Shown here piece after piece: positions 1 through 10,485 of a stretch of DNA of 64,000 nt. The notes under the pieces were generated by a model. It did not search any database. It was given only the letters and a program-made list of their open reading frames with translations, and was not told the DNA's origin. Both the position numbers and the translations under genes were made by a program. Numbering within the stretch: position 1 is the stretch's first letter; every line of letters begins with the position of its first letter. This DNA is from Peribacillus simplex (lineage in GTDB: Bacteria; Bacillota; Bacilli; Bacillales; DSM-1321): contig NZ_LNNH01000007.1 in the NCBI RefSeq assembly GCF_001542915.1, positions 1-64,000 of the forward strand, read 5' to 3'.

Positions 1-93
1 GATCCCTGAAAGATGATCAGGTTGATAGGTCAGAGGTGGAAGCGTGGCGACATGTGGAGCTGACTGATACTAATAGATCGAGGACTTAACCAA
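1..93 (+). rRNA. 23S rRNA, 3' end (partial)
   Basis: The first 93 bases match the conserved 3' end of Bacillus 23S rRNA, including the closing strand ending in GAGGACTTAACCAA. The gene begins upstream of the window. It is followed by a 62-bp spacer and 5S rRNA, as in a normal rrn operon. Confidence 0.93.
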
Positions 94-155
94 CGCTTTA
101 GAAAATGAAAGGCCTTCTTATTATCTAGTTTTGAAGGAACAACGTTCCTCATATG

Positions 156-271
156 TTTGGTGACGATAGCGAAGAGGTCACACCCGTTCCCATTCCGAAC
201 ACGGCAGTTAAGCTCTTCAGCGCCGATGGTAGTTGGGGGTCTCCCCCTGTGAGAGTAGGACGCCGCCAAGC
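156..271 (+). rRNA. 5S rRNA
   Basis: A 116-base segment starts TTTGGTGACGATAGCGAAGA and ends GTAGGACGCCGCCAAGC, the usual Bacillus 5S ends. The two ends pair to form helix I. Length and position after 23S fit the last gene of an rrn operon. No tRNA genes follow. Confidence 0.96.
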
Positions 272-278
272 CATTTCA

Positions 279-306
279 AGATCAGCCATCCGGCTGGTCT
301 TTTTTT
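279..306 (+). terminator. rrn operon terminator
   Basis: A 9-bp stem (AGATCAGCC with GGCTGGTCT, one G-U pair), a 4-base loop and a run of Ts immediately follow 5S. It closes the rRNA transcript. Confidence 0.9.
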
Positions 307-351
307 GCGCCATTATTTGTTCGTTTTTTGGGGAAAAAGGGAAAACAACTG

Positions 352-445
352 ATAATTCGTCCTTCAATTGAAATAAATCGACCCGGACAGCCAATAATTC
401 GGCCTTCGATGAGATAATCCGTCCCAGACAGCCAATAATTCGACC
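352..445 (+). repeat. five 11-bp units with 21-bp period
   Basis: Copies of an 11-bp unit close to ATAATTCGNCC begin at 352, 373, 394, 414 and 435, a spacing of 20 to 21 bp or two helical turns. The spacers alternate between two types, one containing GACAGCCA. No open frame is evident. The array occupies most of the gap between the rrn terminator and yebG. Confidence 0.75.
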
Positions 446-580
446 CTTAACCTAATCATGCTATTATTAGTCGGTTTTAGTATTAATTTCTTGCCTTTCC
501 TTGCTCTTTTCTTTATACTAGGAAGAATTTCAATGAACGGAAAGGCAAACAATAAATAGAAAAAGAAAGGGAACGATAGT

Positions 581-781
581 GTGAGTAAAAAGGGTAAGCT
601 GAAATTTGAAGTTAATGAGGGCGAGACGATCGATGCTTGCCTGGACCGAATGAAAGCGTTAGGTTACTTTCCTGTAAGAAGGACCGAAGAACCGATATTT
701 GCCGAGAGAATGGAGAACGGAAAGGTCCATTATGAGCCAATTGATAGGAAAATTGTATTTGAAGCAAAATTAATTGAGTAA
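581..781 (+). CDS. yebG: YebG-like NETI motif protein
   Basis: This 66-residue protein of unknown function matches the short YebG family (NETI motif-containing protein), which sits just before purE in B. subtilis. The GTG start at 581 has an AAAGAAAGGG ribosome-binding site about 10 bases upstream. The protein is charged, with no signal peptide or membrane segment. Its stop codon abuts the first PurR box of the purine operon, so the two transcription units are tightly packed. The family call rests on recalled similarity plus synteny; no biochemical role is known to me. Confidence 0.85.
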   Translation: MSKKGKLKFEVNEGETIDACLDRMKALGYFPVRRTEEPIFAERMENGKVHYEPIDRKIVFEAKLIE

Positions 782-824
782 AACCCGAACAATCAATTAG
801 CGTTTTCATAAAATATTCGATTTT
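781..824 (+). promoter_or_regulatory. paired PurR boxes
   Basis: Bases 781-793 match the Bacillus PurBox consensus AWWWCCGAACWWT at 12 of 13 positions. Bases 812-824 match its inverse at 11 of 13. The boxes are inverted, 18 bp apart, and lie just upstream of the -35 element. This is the standard two-box PurR operator, where PurR represses and PRPP relieves repression. Confidence 0.8.
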
Positions 825-827
825 AAC

Positions 828-856
828 TTGACATTAAAATAGCCGGACGGTAAGAT
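828..856 (+). promoter_or_regulatory. sigma-A promoter of the pur operon
   Basis: TTGACA at 828-833 and TAAGAT at 851-856 are separated by 17 bp. It lies directly after the PurR boxes and about 15 bp before the riboswitch aptamer, so the leader RNA starts near 863. Confidence 0.85.
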
Positions 857-871
857 GAAGGTACATTAATA

Positions 872-944
872 CATCTCATATAATCATGGGGATATGGCCC
901 AAAAGTTTCTACCTGATGACCGTAAATCATCGGACTATGAGAGA
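872..944 (+). promoter_or_regulatory. guanine (purine) riboswitch aptamer
   Basis: P1 is TCTCATA (874-880) with TATGAGA (936-942). P2 carries loop GATATGG, P3 carries loop CCGTAAA, and the junction segments match the family. The specificity base just before the P1 3' strand is C (935), which selects guanine or hypoxanthine rather than adenine. Bases 939-948 can instead pair with 1017-1025 (9 bp with one bulged A) as an antiterminator. Ligand-stabilised P1 would block this and allow termination, an OFF switch. Confidence 0.95.
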
Positions 945-1006
945 AGCATCTGACTAATTCGGAATCTAGCCAAGTCTTTTTGTGTTTTCTTAAAAGGCTT
1001 TCTTTT

Positions 1007-1056
1007 CCGGACGGATTGCTTCCTCAACAATGAGGAAGCAATCCGTCCGGTTTTTT
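1007..1056 (+). terminator. riboswitch-controlled attenuator
   Basis: A perfect 19-bp stem (1007-1025 with 1032-1050), a 6-base loop and six Ts lie between the aptamer and purE. Its 5' arm contains TGCTTCCTC (1017-1025), which is complementary to 939-948 next to the aptamer, so terminator and antiterminator exclude each other. Confidence 0.93.
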
Positions 1057-1136
1057 AATTTATATGTGATAGATAATGAGAAGCGTCCATCTGCATATTC
1101 GGACGCGACAACTTGAGTGTTGGAGGGAAAGATGAT

Positions 1137-1625
1137 ATGAAACCGCAGGTTGGGGTTATTATGGGAAGTGTCTCGGATTGGGAAACGATGAAATACGCTT
1201 GTGAATCATTGGAACAGCTTGACATTCCCTATGAAAAAAGAGTCGTTTCCGCCCACAGGACACCGGATTTACTATTTGAATATGCAGAGAGTGCAAATGA
1301 GAGAGGCATTAAAGTTATCATTGCCGGGGCAGGCGGGGCAGCGCATCTTCCCGGTATGACAGCCGCCAAAACGATCGTCCCTGTGATAGGCGTCCCGATA
1401 CAATCGAAGGCATTAAACGGGATGGATTCATTATTATCCATCGTGCAAATGCCTGGCGGTGTACCGGTTGCGACGGTAGCAATCGGAAAAGCCGGCGCAA
1501 TCAATGCCGGTTTGTTCGCAGCCCAAATGCTCGCGGCCTTCAATCCTGAAATTGCAGGAAGATTGGAAGCTTTAAGAGACGAAACGAAGGAAAAGGTGTT
1601 AAGAAGCAGTGAACAACTTAAATAA
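1137..1625 (+). CDS. purE: N5-carboxyaminoimidazole ribonucleotide mutase
   Basis: PurE (162 residues, the same length as in B. subtilis) converts N5-CAIR to CAIR, working with PurK in step 6 of IMP synthesis. Visible features are the N-terminal GSVSDW phosphate-binding loop, SAHRTP, and the [11 protein letters not shown] segment of the class I PurE fold. I chose ATG 1137 because GGAGG lies 10 bases upstream; the frame stays open to a TTG at 1113, but that lacks a site. It is the first gene of the operon, about 80 bp after the attenuator, and overlaps purK by 17 bp. Confidence 0.97.
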   Translation: MKPQVGVIMGSVSDWETMKYACESLEQLDIPYEKRVVSAHRTPDLLFEYAESANERGIKVIIAGAGGAAHLPGMTAAKTIVPVIGVPIQSKALNGMDSLLSIVQMPGGVPVATVAIGKAGAINAGLFAAQMLAAFNPEIAGRLEALRDETKEKVLRSSEQLK

Positions 1626-2769
1626 TACAACCATTTTACCGGGACAGACCATTGGGATCATCGGCGGTGGGCAATTAGGCAGGATGATGGCCCTGTCGGC
1701 CAAGGCATCGGGATTTAGGATAGCGGTCCTTGAGCCGACTGCAGAAGGTCCATGCGCGCAAGTCGCGGATATTGAAATAATTGGTGCTTATGACGATATA
1801 GATGCATTGAAAAGATTGGCGGAGGTCAGTGACGTCATAACTTATGAGTTTGAGAATATCAGTTCAGAGGCGTTGGATTGGTTAAAGCAGCATGCATATC
1901 TTCCGCAGGGCTCCGAATTATTGAAGCTGACACAGGATCGCCTTACTGAAAAAAAGGCCATTTCTGATGCAGGGGCATCGGTTGCTCCCTATCAGGAAAT
2001 ACACGATATTTCGGAAATTCACCTTCATATAGAAAAAATAGGGTACCCTAGTGTGTTAAAAACGACCCGGGGCGGTTATGATGGAAAAGGGCAGTTGGTC
2101 ATTAAGGAAGAAGCCGATATCAAAAAGGCTGAATCCCTGCTCAAAACAGGTGTATGTGTGCTGGAAGCCTGGATTCCTTTCGTAAAAGAAATCTCCATTA
2201 TCGTGACACGTAAAGGAAATGGTGAGGCAACTCATTTCCCGATAGCGGAAAACATTCATATTGATAACATTCTTCATAAAAGCATAGTTCCGGCCCGTAT
2301 TAGTCAACAAGCTGAAAGGAAAGCGATCAATGAGGCTTTGCAACTTGTAGAGAACCTTGAATTGATCGGGACATTGGCAGTCGAAATGTTTTTGACCGAT
2401 CAGGATGAAATCATCATTAATGAATTGGCGCCAAGACCTCATAACTCGGGACATTATACAATGGAAGCTTGTGAGACTTCACAGTTCGAACAGCATATAA
2501 GGGCTGTCTGCAATTGGGAGCTTGGAAATACGGCATTATTGAAGCCGGTTGTAATGGTCAACATCCTAGGCGAGCATATCGGGCCTTTACTGGATGAAAT
2601 CCCGACGCTTTCGGATTGGAAGGTTCACCTTTATGGAAAGAAGGAAGCCAAGCTTAAGCGAAAAATGGGGCATGTGAATATTTTACGTCCGACGATTGAG
2701 GAAGCTCTTTTGGAAAGTGATCGAAGCAAAATTTGGAAACAACAGGTTGAAACGGAGGAAGTAAAATGA
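1609..2769 (+). CDS. purK: N5-carboxyaminoimidazole ribonucleotide synthase
   Basis: PurK (386 residues) is the ATP-grasp enzyme that makes N5-CAIR from AIR, bicarbonate and ATP. The N-terminal [12 protein letters not shown] nucleotide fold and central ATP-grasp residues ([11 protein letters not shown], then [14 protein letters not shown]) are present. The likely start is GTG 1609, inside the end of purE, with AAGGAAAAGG upstream; no ATG fits. The last four bases overlap the purB start (ATGA), which suggests translational coupling. Start codon choice is the only uncertainty. Confidence 0.96.
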   Translation: MNNLNNTTILPGQTIGIIGGGQLGRMMALSAKASGFRIAVLEPTAEGPCAQVADIEIIGAYDDIDALKRLAEVSDVITYEFENISSEALDWLKQHAYLPQGSELLKLTQDRLTEKKAISDAGASVAPYQEIHDISEIHLHIEKIGYPSVLKTTRGGYDGKGQLVIKEEADIKKAESLLKTGVCVLEAWIPFVKEISIIVTRKGNGEATHFPIAENIHIDNILHKSIVPARISQQAERKAINEALQLVENLELIGTLAVEMFLTDQDEIIINELAPRPHNSGHYTMEACETSQFEQHIRAVCNWELGNTALLKPVVMVNILGEHIGPLLDEIPTLSDWKVHLYGKKEAKLKRKMGHVNILRPTIEEALLESDRSKIWKQQVETEEVK

Positions 2770-4058
2770 TTGAACGTTATACCCGCCCAGAGATGGGCAA
2801 CATTTGGACAGAGACGAACCGATTTAACGCGTGGCTGGAAGTCGAGATTTTGGCTTGTGAAGCGTGGTCTGAACTTGGTGTCATTCCGAAAGAAGATGTG
2901 AAGCTGCTTCGTGAAAATGCTACATTCGATGTGGAACGCATCAATGAAATTGAAAAGGATACCCGCCATGATGTTGTAGCCTTTACACGTGCTGTTTCTG
3001 AAACGTTAGGTGAAGAACGGAAGTGGGTACATTACGGATTGACTTCCACTGATGTAGTCGATACAGCTCTTTCATATGTGATTAAGCAAGCCAATGAGAT
3101 TCTTGCGAAGGATTTGAACAACTTCGTCGAGATCCTGAAAAATAAAGCAAAAGAACATAAATACACGGTTCAGATGGGGCGTACGCATGGAGTTCATGCC
3201 GAACCGACTACTTTCGGTTTGAAGCTGGCATTGTGGTATCAAGAAATGAAACGCAATGTCGAACGCTTCGATGAAGCGAGAAAGAACATCGAGGTTGGGA
3301 AAATTTCCGGTGCTGTCGGAACTTATGCAAACATCGATCCGTTTGTAGAAAAATTCGTTTGTGAAAAGCTTGGACTTGAAGCAGCGCCCATTTCGACGCA
3401 AACATTACAGCGCGATCGCCATGCACATTATATGAGCACGTTGGCGCTGATTGCGACATCGATTGAAAAGTTCGCAGTCGAAATCCGCGGCTTGCAAAAA
3501 AGCGAAACACGTGAAGTGGAAGAGTTCTTTGCAAAAGGGCAAAAAGGATCGTCGGCAATGCCTCATAAACGGAATCCGATCGGTTCTGAAAATATGACGG
3601 GGATGGCCCGTGTCATCCGCGGTTATATGATGACAGCTTATGAAAATGTGGCATTATGGCATGAGCGTGATATTTCGCATTCTTCAGCTGAGCGCATCAT
3701 TTTACCGGATGCAACGATCGCTCTGAACTATATGCTGAACCGTTTCAGCAACATCGTTAAGAACTTAACCGTCTATCCGGAAAACATGAAACGCAACATG
3801 GACCGTACCCTAGGATTGATCTTCTCGCAACGTGTATTGCTTTCGCTTATCGATAAAGGGCTTGTCCGTGAAGAAGCTTATGATACGGTTCAGCCGAAAG
3901 CGATGGAAGCATGGGAGCAGCAGGTTCCATTCAGAAGCCTGATCGAAAAGGATGATAAGATCACGAGCTTGCTTACGAAAGAAGAGCTTGATGATTGCTT
4001 CGATCCTACGCATCACTTGAAAAATGTTGATGTGATCTTTGATCGTTTAGGTTTATAA
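2766..4058 (+). CDS. purB: adenylosuccinate lyase
   Basis: PurB (430 residues) acts twice in purine synthesis: SAICAR to AICAR plus fumarate, and adenylosuccinate to AMP plus fumarate. The fumarase/aspartase superfamily signature [10 protein letters not shown] is present, as are the TSTDVVDTA and [10 protein letters not shown] active-site regions. The start overlaps the purK stop, with GGAGG upstream. The 102-bp gap after it is unusually long for this operon and holds a large hairpin. Confidence 0.98.
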   Translation: MIERYTRPEMGNIWTETNRFNAWLEVEILACEAWSELGVIPKEDVKLLRENATFDVERINEIEKDTRHDVVAFTRAVSETLGEERKWVHYGLTSTDVVDTALSYVIKQANEILAKDLNNFVEILKNKAKEHKYTVQMGRTHGVHAEPTTFGLKLALWYQEMKRNVERFDEARKNIEVGKISGAVGTYANIDPFVEKFVCEKLGLEAAPISTQTLQRDRHAHYMSTLALIATSIEKFAVEIRGLQKSETREVEEFFAKGQKGSSAMPHKRNPIGSENMTGMARVIRGYMMTAYENVALWHERDISHSSAERIILPDATIALNYMLNRFSNIVKNLTVYPENMKRNMDRTLGLIFSQRVLLSLIDKGLVREEAYDTVQPKAMEAWEQQVPFRSLIEKDDKITSLLTKEELDDCFDPTHHLKNVDVIFDRLGL

Positions 4059-4063
4059 AAAAA

Positions 4064-4112
4064 GCAGGCGGCAAACACGGGACATACCCTGTCCGATGTT
4101 TGCCAAGCCTGG
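4064..4112 (+). other. long intercistronic hairpin, purB-purC
   Basis: GGCAAACA (4070-4077) pairs with TGTTTGCC (4097-4104). Inner GGACA (4080-4084) pairs with TGTCC (4090-4094), and outer CAGGC (4065-4069) pairs with GCCTG (4107-4111). There is no T-run after it, so it is not a standard intrinsic terminator. It could be an RNA processing or stability element. Confidence 0.6.
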
Positions 4113-4160
4113 CTAATGATAGGAAAATTCATAATATTCACAATGTGGGGGTCTTGACGG

Positions 4161-4880
4161 ATGGAAAAACGAGAATTGTTGTATGAAGGAAAAGCGAAGC
4201 AGATTTATGCAACGGACAACAGTGAAATAGTATGGGTGGAATATAAGGATTCGGCAACGGCGTTCAATGGTGAAAAAAAGTCGGAAATCGCCGGCAAAGG
4301 CAAGTTGAACAATCAGATTACCAGTTTACTATTTTCAAAGCTTGCCCAAGAGAATATTCCGTCCCATTTTATTGAAATGCTTTCCGACAGGGAACAGTTA
4401 GTCAAAAAAGTCTCCATCATTCCCCTTGAAGTCGTCGTCAGGAATACGGCTGCAGGCAGTTTTTCCAAAAGAACGGGGATAAAGGAAGGGCAGCCCCTCA
4501 AGAAAGCATTGACTGAGTTTTACTATAAAGATGACGAGCTCGGCGATCCTCTGTTAACAGAAGACCATATTGAAGAATTGGAACTTGCTAGCAAGGAAGA
4601 TGTAGCGATTTTAAAAGAAAAAGCACAGGAAATAAATACCGTCCTGACCTCGTTCTTTAAAGAGCTGGATATTAGACTGATAGATTTTAAATTAGAGTTC
4701 GGAAAAACACCGAATGGAGATATTCTACTGGCTGACGAAATATCACCCGATACCTGCCGGTTATGGGATGCAGCAACGAACGAAAAATTGGACAAAGATG
4801 TATTCCGCCGTGATTTAGGCAGTTTAACAGATGCTTACGAAAAAATTCTAGCAAAATTGGAGGGCATTCAACATGCATAA
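4161..4880 (+). CDS. purC: SAICAR synthetase
   Basis: PurC (239 residues) joins CAIR and aspartate using ATP to make SAICAR. The YEGKAKQIYA N-terminus, EVVVRNTAAGSFSKR and the LADEISPDTCRLWD signature are all present. ATG 4161 is preceded by a G-rich site (GGGGG at about 4146) at a slightly long distance. The gene overlaps purS by 8 bp. The length is normal for the short bacterial PurC. Confidence 0.98.
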   Translation: MEKRELLYEGKAKQIYATDNSEIVWVEYKDSATAFNGEKKSEIAGKGKLNNQITSLLFSKLAQENIPSHFIEMLSDREQLVKKVSIIPLEVVVRNTAAGSFSKRTGIKEGQPLKKALTEFYYKDDELGDPLLTEDHIEELELASKEDVAILKEKAQEINTVLTSFFKELDIRLIDFKLEFGKTPNGDILLADEISPDTCRLWDAATNEKLDKDVFRRDLGSLTDAYEKILAKLEGIQHA

Positions 4881-5127
4881 GGTTAAGGTATATATCACAC
4901 TAAGGGAAAGTGTATTGGATCCACAGGGAGCAGCTGTCCAACAATCACTTCATAGCATGACCTATAACGAAGTGAGTGACGTTCGAGTGGGGAAATACAT
5001 TGAACTGACCATTGAGGATACGGATCGTGATTTAGATCAGCTTGTAAAGGAAATGTGTGAAAAACTTTTGGCCAACACGGTAATTGAAGCGTACCGTTAT
5101 GATGTTGAGGAGGTTATCACCCAATGA
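4873..5127 (+). CDS. purS: FGAM synthase subunit PurS
   Basis: PurS (84 residues) is the small structural subunit of the three-part formylglycinamidine ribonucleotide synthase of Gram-positive bacteria; it bridges PurL and PurQ. The sequence shows the [17 protein letters not shown] start and a conserved VGKYIEL strand. It overlaps both purC (8 bp) and purQ (ATGA, 4 bp), consistent with stoichiometric coupled translation of the complex. Confidence 0.97.
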   Translation: MHKVKVYITLRESVLDPQGAAVQQSLHSMTYNEVSDVRVGKYIELTIEDTDRDLDQLVKEMCEKLLANTVIEAYRYDVEEVITQ

Positions 5128-5810
5128 AATTTGCTGTCATAGTTTTCCCAGGCTCCAATTGTGATGTCGATATGTATCATGCGATAAAGGATGCCCTGGG
5201 GGAAGAAGTGGAGTATGTATGGCATTCCACAAACAACCTAGATCAGTATGATGGGATCCTTCTTCCTGGAGGTTTCTCTTATGGAGACTATTTACGCTCC
5301 GGAGCGATTGCCCGTTTTTCGAATGTGATGGCCGAAGTCGTAAAAGCGGCTAAAGCAGGAAAGCCTGTTCTTGGTGTCTGCAATGGTTTTCAGATTTTAC
5401 TTGAAGCAGGCCTTTTACCAGGAGCGATGCGCCGAAATGAAGGTTTGAAATTCATTTGCCGCAATGTAGGTTTGAAGGTTGAAAACAATCAATCGATGTT
5501 TACATCAGGCTACGAATTGCATGAAACGATTACGATCCCGGTTGCCCATGGTGAAGGGAATTATTACTGTGATGCTGAAACATTGGCTGAATTGAAACGA
5601 GATAACCGCATCTTGTTCACTTATGATGGTGAAAATCCAAACGGAAGCTTGGAACAAATAGCGGGAATTGCAAACGAACAAGGAAATGTCCTCGGAATGA
5701 TGCCTCATCCCGAACGTGCTGTTGACTCACTGCTTGGCAGTAAAGACGGCTTAAAGATTTTTCAATCCATCGTAAAAAACTGGAGGGAATCACATGTTAT
5801 TACAGCTTGA
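5124..5810 (+). CDS. purQ: FGAM synthase glutaminase subunit PurQ
   Basis: PurQ (228 residues) is the class I glutamine amidotransferase that feeds ammonia to PurL. The nucleophile lies in GVCNGFQ, and the partner His/Glu lie in MMPHPERA near the C-terminus. The N-terminal [10 protein letters not shown] is typical. It overlaps purS by 4 bp and purL by 17 bp. Confidence 0.98.
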   Translation: MKFAVIVFPGSNCDVDMYHAIKDALGEEVEYVWHSTNNLDQYDGILLPGGFSYGDYLRSGAIARFSNVMAEVVKAAKAGKPVLGVCNGFQILLEAGLLPGAMRRNEGLKFICRNVGLKVENNQSMFTSGYELHETITIPVAHGEGNYYCDAETLAELKRDNRILFTYDGENPNGSLEQIAGIANEQGNVLGMMPHPERAVDSLLGSKDGLKIFQSIVKNWRESHVITA

Positions 5811-8016
5811 ACCAAGTCCGGAAAAAATTAAATCGGAGCTATTGTACGCAAGTATGGGGCTATCCGATGAAGAATTTGCCATGGTGGAGAAAATCTTAGG
5901 CAGACTGCCGAATTATACGGAAACAGGATTGTTTTCCGTTATGTGGTCAGAGCATTGTTCCTACAAAAACTCAAAACCCATCTTAAGGAAATTCCCGATT
6001 ACGGGGGAGAAAGTGCTGCAAGGTCCTGGTGAAGGAGCGGGCATCGTCGATATCGGTGACGACCAGGCCGTCGTTTTTAAAATTGAAAGTCATAACCACC
6101 CATCAGCGATTGAACCTTACCAAGGTGCCGCTACTGGTGTCGGCGGAATCATCCGTGACGTATTCTCCATGGGGGCACGTCCGATTGCGATGCTGAATTC
6201 ACTTCGCTTTGGCGAACTTGATAATGATCGCGTGAAATACTTATTCAAAGAAGTCGTTGCCGGGATTGCCGGTTACGGGAATTGTATCGGGATACCGACT
6301 GTCGGCGGTGAAATTCAATTCGATCCTTCTTATGAAGGAAATCCGTTAGTCAATGCCATGTGTGTCGGCTTGATCGATCATAAGGATATAAAAAAAGGCC
6401 AGGCGCACGGAGTGGGCAACACCGTCATGTATGTGGGGGCAAAAACTGGACGCGATGGCATTCATGGAGCCACATTTGCATCTGAAGAGCTGTCGGAGTC
6501 TTCCGAAGAGAAACGCCCTGCCGTTCAAGTGGGAGATCCATTCATGGAGAAGCTCCTTCTGGAGGCCTGCCTTGAATTGATTCAAAACGATGCCCTTGTT
6601 GGCATTCAGGATATGGGAGCGGCAGGACTTACCAGCTCATCTGCCGAGATGGCAAGTAAAGCGGGCTCTGGCATTAAAATGAACCTGGACCTTGTCCCTC
6701 AGCGTGAAACGGGCATGACGGCTTATGAAATGATGCTTTCCGAATCACAAGAGCGGATGCTCATCGTAGTCACGAAAGGCCGTGAACAGGAAATCGTCGA
6801 TTTGTTCACGAAGTATGATTTAGAAGCAGTTGCAGTTGGTGAAGTGACGGACGATAAAAAACTGATCTTAACGCATCAAGGTGAAATCGTTGCGGAGGTT
6901 CCTGTTGACGCCTTGGCGGAAGAAGCTCCGATCTACCATAAGCCATCCGCGGAACCGCAATATTTCCGTGACTTCCAAAGCATGAAGGCTGAAGTGCCGG
7001 TCATTGAAAATTATAAAGAAACACTATTGGCACTATTGAAGCAACCGACCATTTCAAGTAAGGAATGGGTTTACGATCAATATGATTACATGGTCCGTAC
7101 GAATACGGTGGTTTCACCTGGTTCCGATGCAGCTGTAGTACGTGTCAGGGGAACGAATAAGGCCCTTGCGATGACGACGGATTGCAACTCCCGCTATATT
7201 TATCTTGATCCTGAAACAGGCGGAAAAATCGCGGTCGCTGAAGCAGCCCGCAATATCATTTGTTCAGGTGCGGAGCCATTGGCAATAACGGATTGCTTGA
7301 ATTTTGGCAACCCGGAAAAACCTGAAATCTTTTGGCAGCTGGAAAAAGCGGCTGATGGCATGAGTGAGGCTTGCAGGAGTTTAAGCACGCCAGTCATTGG
7401 CGGAAATGTTTCGCTTTACAATGAAACGAATGGCGAAGCGGTTTATCCGACACCTGTGGTAGGAATGGTCGGCCTTGTTAATGAACTTGAGCATATCACT
7501 ACACAAACGTTTAAGACTGAATCCGACCTGATTTACGTTGTCGGTGAAGCAAAAGTGGAGTTTGGCGGCAGTGAATTGCAAAAAATGCTTGAAGGGAAAA
7601 TTTTTGGACGCGCACCGGAACTTGATTTGACTGTTGAACAAAAACGTCAGCAGCAAATCCTCGCGGCGATCCAAACCGGTCTTGTTGCATCAGCACATGA
7701 TCTTTCGGAAGGCGGTCTGGCAGTCGCATTAGCTGAATCTTTATTCGGTTCAGGCAAGCTTGGGGCGAAAGTGACTATTTCCGGCGAAGCGGTATCCGAA
7801 CTATTCAGTGAAACGCAATCACGCTTCTTGCTTTCCATCAAACCTGAAAACAAGGAGGCTTTCGAAGCGCTTGTGGAAGATGCGATATGCATAGGCTCTG
7901 TAACGGAGGATCGTAAGCTGGTCGTGATTGCAGGCACGGATGGAACTGTATTGGAAGCGGACGTTAATGAATTGCAAACAGCTTGGAAGGGAGCTATACC
8001 ATGCTTGCTGAAATAA
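5794..8016 (+). CDS. purL: FGAM synthase subunit PurL (small type)
   Basis: This is the 740-residue small-type PurL, the catalytic subunit that converts FGAR to FGAM with ATP and ammonia from PurQ. Visible segments are [20 protein letters not shown] and [12 protein letters not shown] of the AIR-synthase-like fold, and the duplicated second half with GGNVSLYNE. The length matches B. subtilis PurL and lacks the fused glutaminase domain of proteobacterial enzymes. The start at 5794 lies within purQ, with GGAGG upstream. Its end overlaps purF by 16 bp. Confidence 0.98.
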   Translation: MLLQLEPSPEKIKSELLYASMGLSDEEFAMVEKILGRLPNYTETGLFSVMWSEHCSYKNSKPILRKFPITGEKVLQGPGEGAGIVDIGDDQAVVFKIESHNHPSAIEPYQGAATGVGGIIRDVFSMGARPIAMLNSLRFGELDNDRVKYLFKEVVAGIAGYGNCIGIPTVGGEIQFDPSYEGNPLVNAMCVGLIDHKDIKKGQAHGVGNTVMYVGAKTGRDGIHGATFASEELSESSEEKRPAVQVGDPFMEKLLLEACLELIQNDALVGIQDMGAAGLTSSSAEMASKAGSGIKMNLDLVPQRETGMTAYEMMLSESQERMLIVVTKGREQEIVDLFTKYDLEAVAVGEVTDDKKLILTHQGEIVAEVPVDALAEEAPIYHKPSAEPQYFRDFQSMKAEVPVIENYKETLLALLKQPTISSKEWVYDQYDYMVRTNTVVSPGSDAAVVRVRGTNKALAMTTDCNSRYIYLDPETGGKIAVAEAARNIICSGAEPLAITDCLNFGNPEKPEIFWQLEKAADGMSEACRSLSTPVIGGNVSLYNETNGEAVYPTPVVGMVGLVNELEHITTQTFKTESDLIYVVGEAKVEFGGSELQKMLEGKIFGRAPELDLTVEQKRQQQILAAIQTGLVASAHDLSEGGLAVALAESLFGSGKLGAKVTISGEAVSELFSETQSRFLLSIKPENKEAFEALVEDAICIGSVTEDRKLVVIAGTDGTVLEADVNELQTAWKGAIPCLLK

Positions 8017-9416
8017 GGAGCCTTAACGAAGAATGCGGCGTAGTCGGAGTCTGGGGGCACCCTGATGCAGCGCAGCTTGCTTATTACGGGTTGCATAGCT
8101 TGCAGCATCGCGGACAAGAGGGAGCAGGCATCGTCGTCACGGATGGCGAGCAGATGTCGATCTCTAAAGGTGAAGGTCTCGTCACGGAGATCTTCACGGC
8201 TGAAAAAATGCAAGCACTTTCCGGCAGCGGAAAAGCGGCCATCGGCCATGTCCGCTATACAACGGCAGGCGGCGGCGGGTATCAAAACGTCCAGCCCTTC
8301 TTGTTCAATTCACATACGGGCGGCCTGGCCCTTGCCCATAATGGGAATATCGTCAATGCCAATCAGTTAAAAGCACAGCTTGAGGGACAGGGAAGCATCT
8401 TTCAAACGACATCGGATACGGAAGTCCTAGCCCATTTGATTAAACGGTCCGGCTACTCAGATGTAAGGGATTCAGTGAAAAACAGTTTGAGCATGCTGAA
8501 GGGGGCCTATGCTTTCGTCATCATGACAGAAAACCAAATGATCATGGCAAGAGATCCGCATGGCTTCCGCCCGCTTTCCTTAGGTAAAATAGGCGATGCT
8601 TATTTTGCCGCATCCGAAACATGTGCTCTTGATATTGTAGGTGCAGAATTTATCCGCGATATTGAGCCTGGTGAACTTGTTGTCATTAATGATGAGGGAA
8701 TCTCGTCCGAATACTTTTCGCTTTCCAGTCAACAGGCAATGTGCACGATGGAATATGTGTATTTTTCCCGTCCGGATAGCAATATCGATGGAATCAATGT
8801 CCATACGGCCCGCAAAAACCTTGGCAAACAAATGGCACTGGAAGCCAAAATTGAAGCGGATGTCGTAACAGGGGTACCTGACTCGAGCATTTCAGCAGCG
8901 ATTGGCTATGCTGAAGCGGCAGGCATTCCTTATGAAATGGGCTTAATTAAAAACCGTTATGTCGGACGGACATTCATTCAGCCATCGCAGAGCCTGCGTG
9001 AACAGGGCGTGAAGATGAAACTTTCACCTGTAAGAGGGGTCGTGGAAGGCAAGCGGGTGATAATGGTGGATGATTCAATCGTCCGTGGAACAACGAGCAG
9101 AAGGATTGTCCGCATGTTAAAAGATGCAGGAGCTAAAGAAGTGCATGTTGTCATTAGCTCACCTCCGATCAAGAATCCTTGTTTTTACGGAATAGATACG
9201 TCTAAAAAAGAAGAACTGATCGCAAGCTCTAAATCGGTGGAGGAAATAAGGGAAATCATTGGTGCTGATTCTTTAACGTTCTTAAGTGTCGAAGGTATGG
9301 TCGAAGCGATTGGCCGTCCTTTTGCTGGAGAAACGCGCGGGTCATGTCTAGCTTGTTTCACCGGAAATTATCCGACTGAAATTTTTGAATACGAACGAGA
9401 AAAGACAAAATGTTAA
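8001..9416 (+). CDS. purF: glutamine PRPP amidotransferase
   Basis: PurF (471 residues) makes phosphoribosylamine from PRPP and glutamine, the committed step. The start at 8001 gives an 11-residue propeptide (ending NEE) before the catalytic Cys of ECGVVGVWG, as in B. subtilis, where it is cleaved. The PRPP loop ([14 protein letters not shown]) and the cysteines expected to bind the 4Fe-4S cluster (CTMEY, PCFYGID, SCLAC) are present, so it is the oxygen-sensitive, feedback-inhibited Bacillus type. The frame is open to a TTG at 7983 with no better site. Confidence 0.97.
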   Translation: MLAEIRSLNEECGVVGVWGHPDAAQLAYYGLHSLQHRGQEGAGIVVTDGEQMSISKGEGLVTEIFTAEKMQALSGSGKAAIGHVRYTTAGGGGYQNVQPFLFNSHTGGLALAHNGNIVNANQLKAQLEGQGSIFQTTSDTEVLAHLIKRSGYSDVRDSVKNSLSMLKGAYAFVIMTENQMIMARDPHGFRPLSLGKIGDAYFAASETCALDIVGAEFIRDIEPGELVVINDEGISSEYFSLSSQQAMCTMEYVYFSRPDSNIDGINVHTARKNLGKQMALEAKIEADVVTGVPDSSISAAIGYAEAAGIPYEMGLIKNRYVGRTFIQPSQSLREQGVKMKLSPVRGVVEGKRVIMVDDSIVRGTTSRRIVRMLKDAGAKEVHVVISSPPIKNPCFYGIDTSKKEELIASSKSVEEIREIIGADSLTFLSVEGMVEAIGRPFAGETRGSCLACFTGNYPTEIFEYEREKTKC

Positions 9417-9459
9417 TCATGTCGGAATTAAAAGAATGATTTTCGGAGGGGGATTCCAA

Positions 9460-10485
9460 ATGGCTAATGCCTATAAACAGGCTGGTGTGGATATTGAGGC
9501 TGGTTATGAAGCGGTAAATCGGATGAAAAAACATGTGAAGCGTACATTTCGTCCGGAAGTAATGAATGGACTGGGCGGTTTCGGGGGCATGTTCGATTTG
9601 TCTTCCTTGAATCTAAAAGAACCTGTGCTCATTTCGGGTACAGATGGAGTCGGTACGAAACTTTTGTTGGCGTTCATGATGGATAAGCACGATACGATTG
9701 GAGTGGATTGTGTAGCGATGTGCGTCAACGATGTTGTCGTTCAAGGTGCTGCACCTTTATACTTTTTAGATTATATAGCCTGCGGTAAAGCCGATCCGGA
9801 ACGGATTGAAATGATCGTCAAAGGAATTGCGGATGGCTGTGAACAGGCTGGATGTGCCTTGATCGGCGGTGAAACGGCGGAAATGCCGGGGATGTACGAA
9901 GCTGAAGAATATGATGTCGCAGGTTTCACTGTCGGCGCAGTCGAAAAACCACGTCTGATTACGGGTGGGTCGATTCAGGCGGGCGATGTCGTGATTGGGC
10001 TGGCTTCAAGCGGCATCCATAGCAACGGTTATTCGCTGGTTCGTAAAATTCTCCTTGAAGATGCAGGGATGGTCCTTCATGATTTCGTCCCACAGCTTGA
10101 TTGCAAGTTAGGCGAGGAGCTGTTGAAACCGACCAAGATTTATGTAAAATCCATATTAGCGACATTGGAAAAATTTGAAATCAAGGGCCTTGCCCATATC
10201 ACGGGCGGCGGGTTCATTGAAAACATCCCACGTATTCTACCAGAAGGATGCGGTGTGGAGATTGAGTTGGGAAGTTGGAAAATACCAACTATATTTTCTT
10301 TCCTTGAAGAAAAAGGAAACCTTGTGAAAGAGGAAATGTTCAATATATTCAATATGGGAATCGGGATGACGGCCATCGTGAAGAAAGAAGAAGCGGCCGA
10401 TGTGCTGGCCTATCTGCAAGCCTGTGGTGAAGAAGCATCGATCATTGGGACGATTGTATCGGGAAATGGAGTGTCGTTCAAATAA
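9460..10485 (+). CDS. purM: phosphoribosylformylglycinamidine cyclo-ligase (AIR synthetase)
   Basis: PurM (341 residues) closes the imidazole ring, turning FGAM into AIR with ATP. The signatures [19 protein letters not shown] and [13 protein letters not shown] are present. ATG 9460 is chosen because of a strong CGGAGGGGG site 7 bases upstream and the match [19 protein letters not shown] to the known N-terminus. The frame is open further upstream but without support. Its stop overlaps the purN start by one base (TAATG). Confidence 0.98.
   Translation: MANAYKQAGVDIEAGYEAVNRMKKHVKRTFRPEVMNGLGGFGGMFDLSSLNLKEPVLISGTDGVGTKLLLAFMMDKHDTIGVDCVAMCVNDVVVQGAAPLYFLDYIACGKADPERIEMIVKGIADGCEQAGCALIGGETAEMPGMYEAEEYDVAGFTVGAVEKPRLITGGSIQAGDVVIGLASSGIHSNGYSLVRKILLEDAGMVLHDFVPQLDCKLGEELLKPTKIYVKSILATLEKFEIKGLAHITGGGFIENIPRILPEGCGVEIELGSWKIPTIFSFLEEKGNLVKEEMFNIFNMGIGMTAIVKKEEAADVLAYLQACGEEASIIGTIVSGNGVSFK

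Noticed and set aside
352-445. CRISPR array
   Set aside because: The repeats are only 11 bp with about 10-bp spacers and no cas genes are nearby, far from CRISPR dimensions.
4873-5127. purS as a possible spurious small frame overlapping purC
   Set aside because: Rejected as spurious only after checking: the protein matches PurS well and its position between purC and purQ is the Gram-positive norm, so it is kept as a real gene.
7647-8285. Long open frame on the minus strand (212 codons) across the purL-purF junction
   Set aside because: It lies fully antisense to two well-supported genes, has no ribosome site, and its composition is that of a codon-bias shadow.
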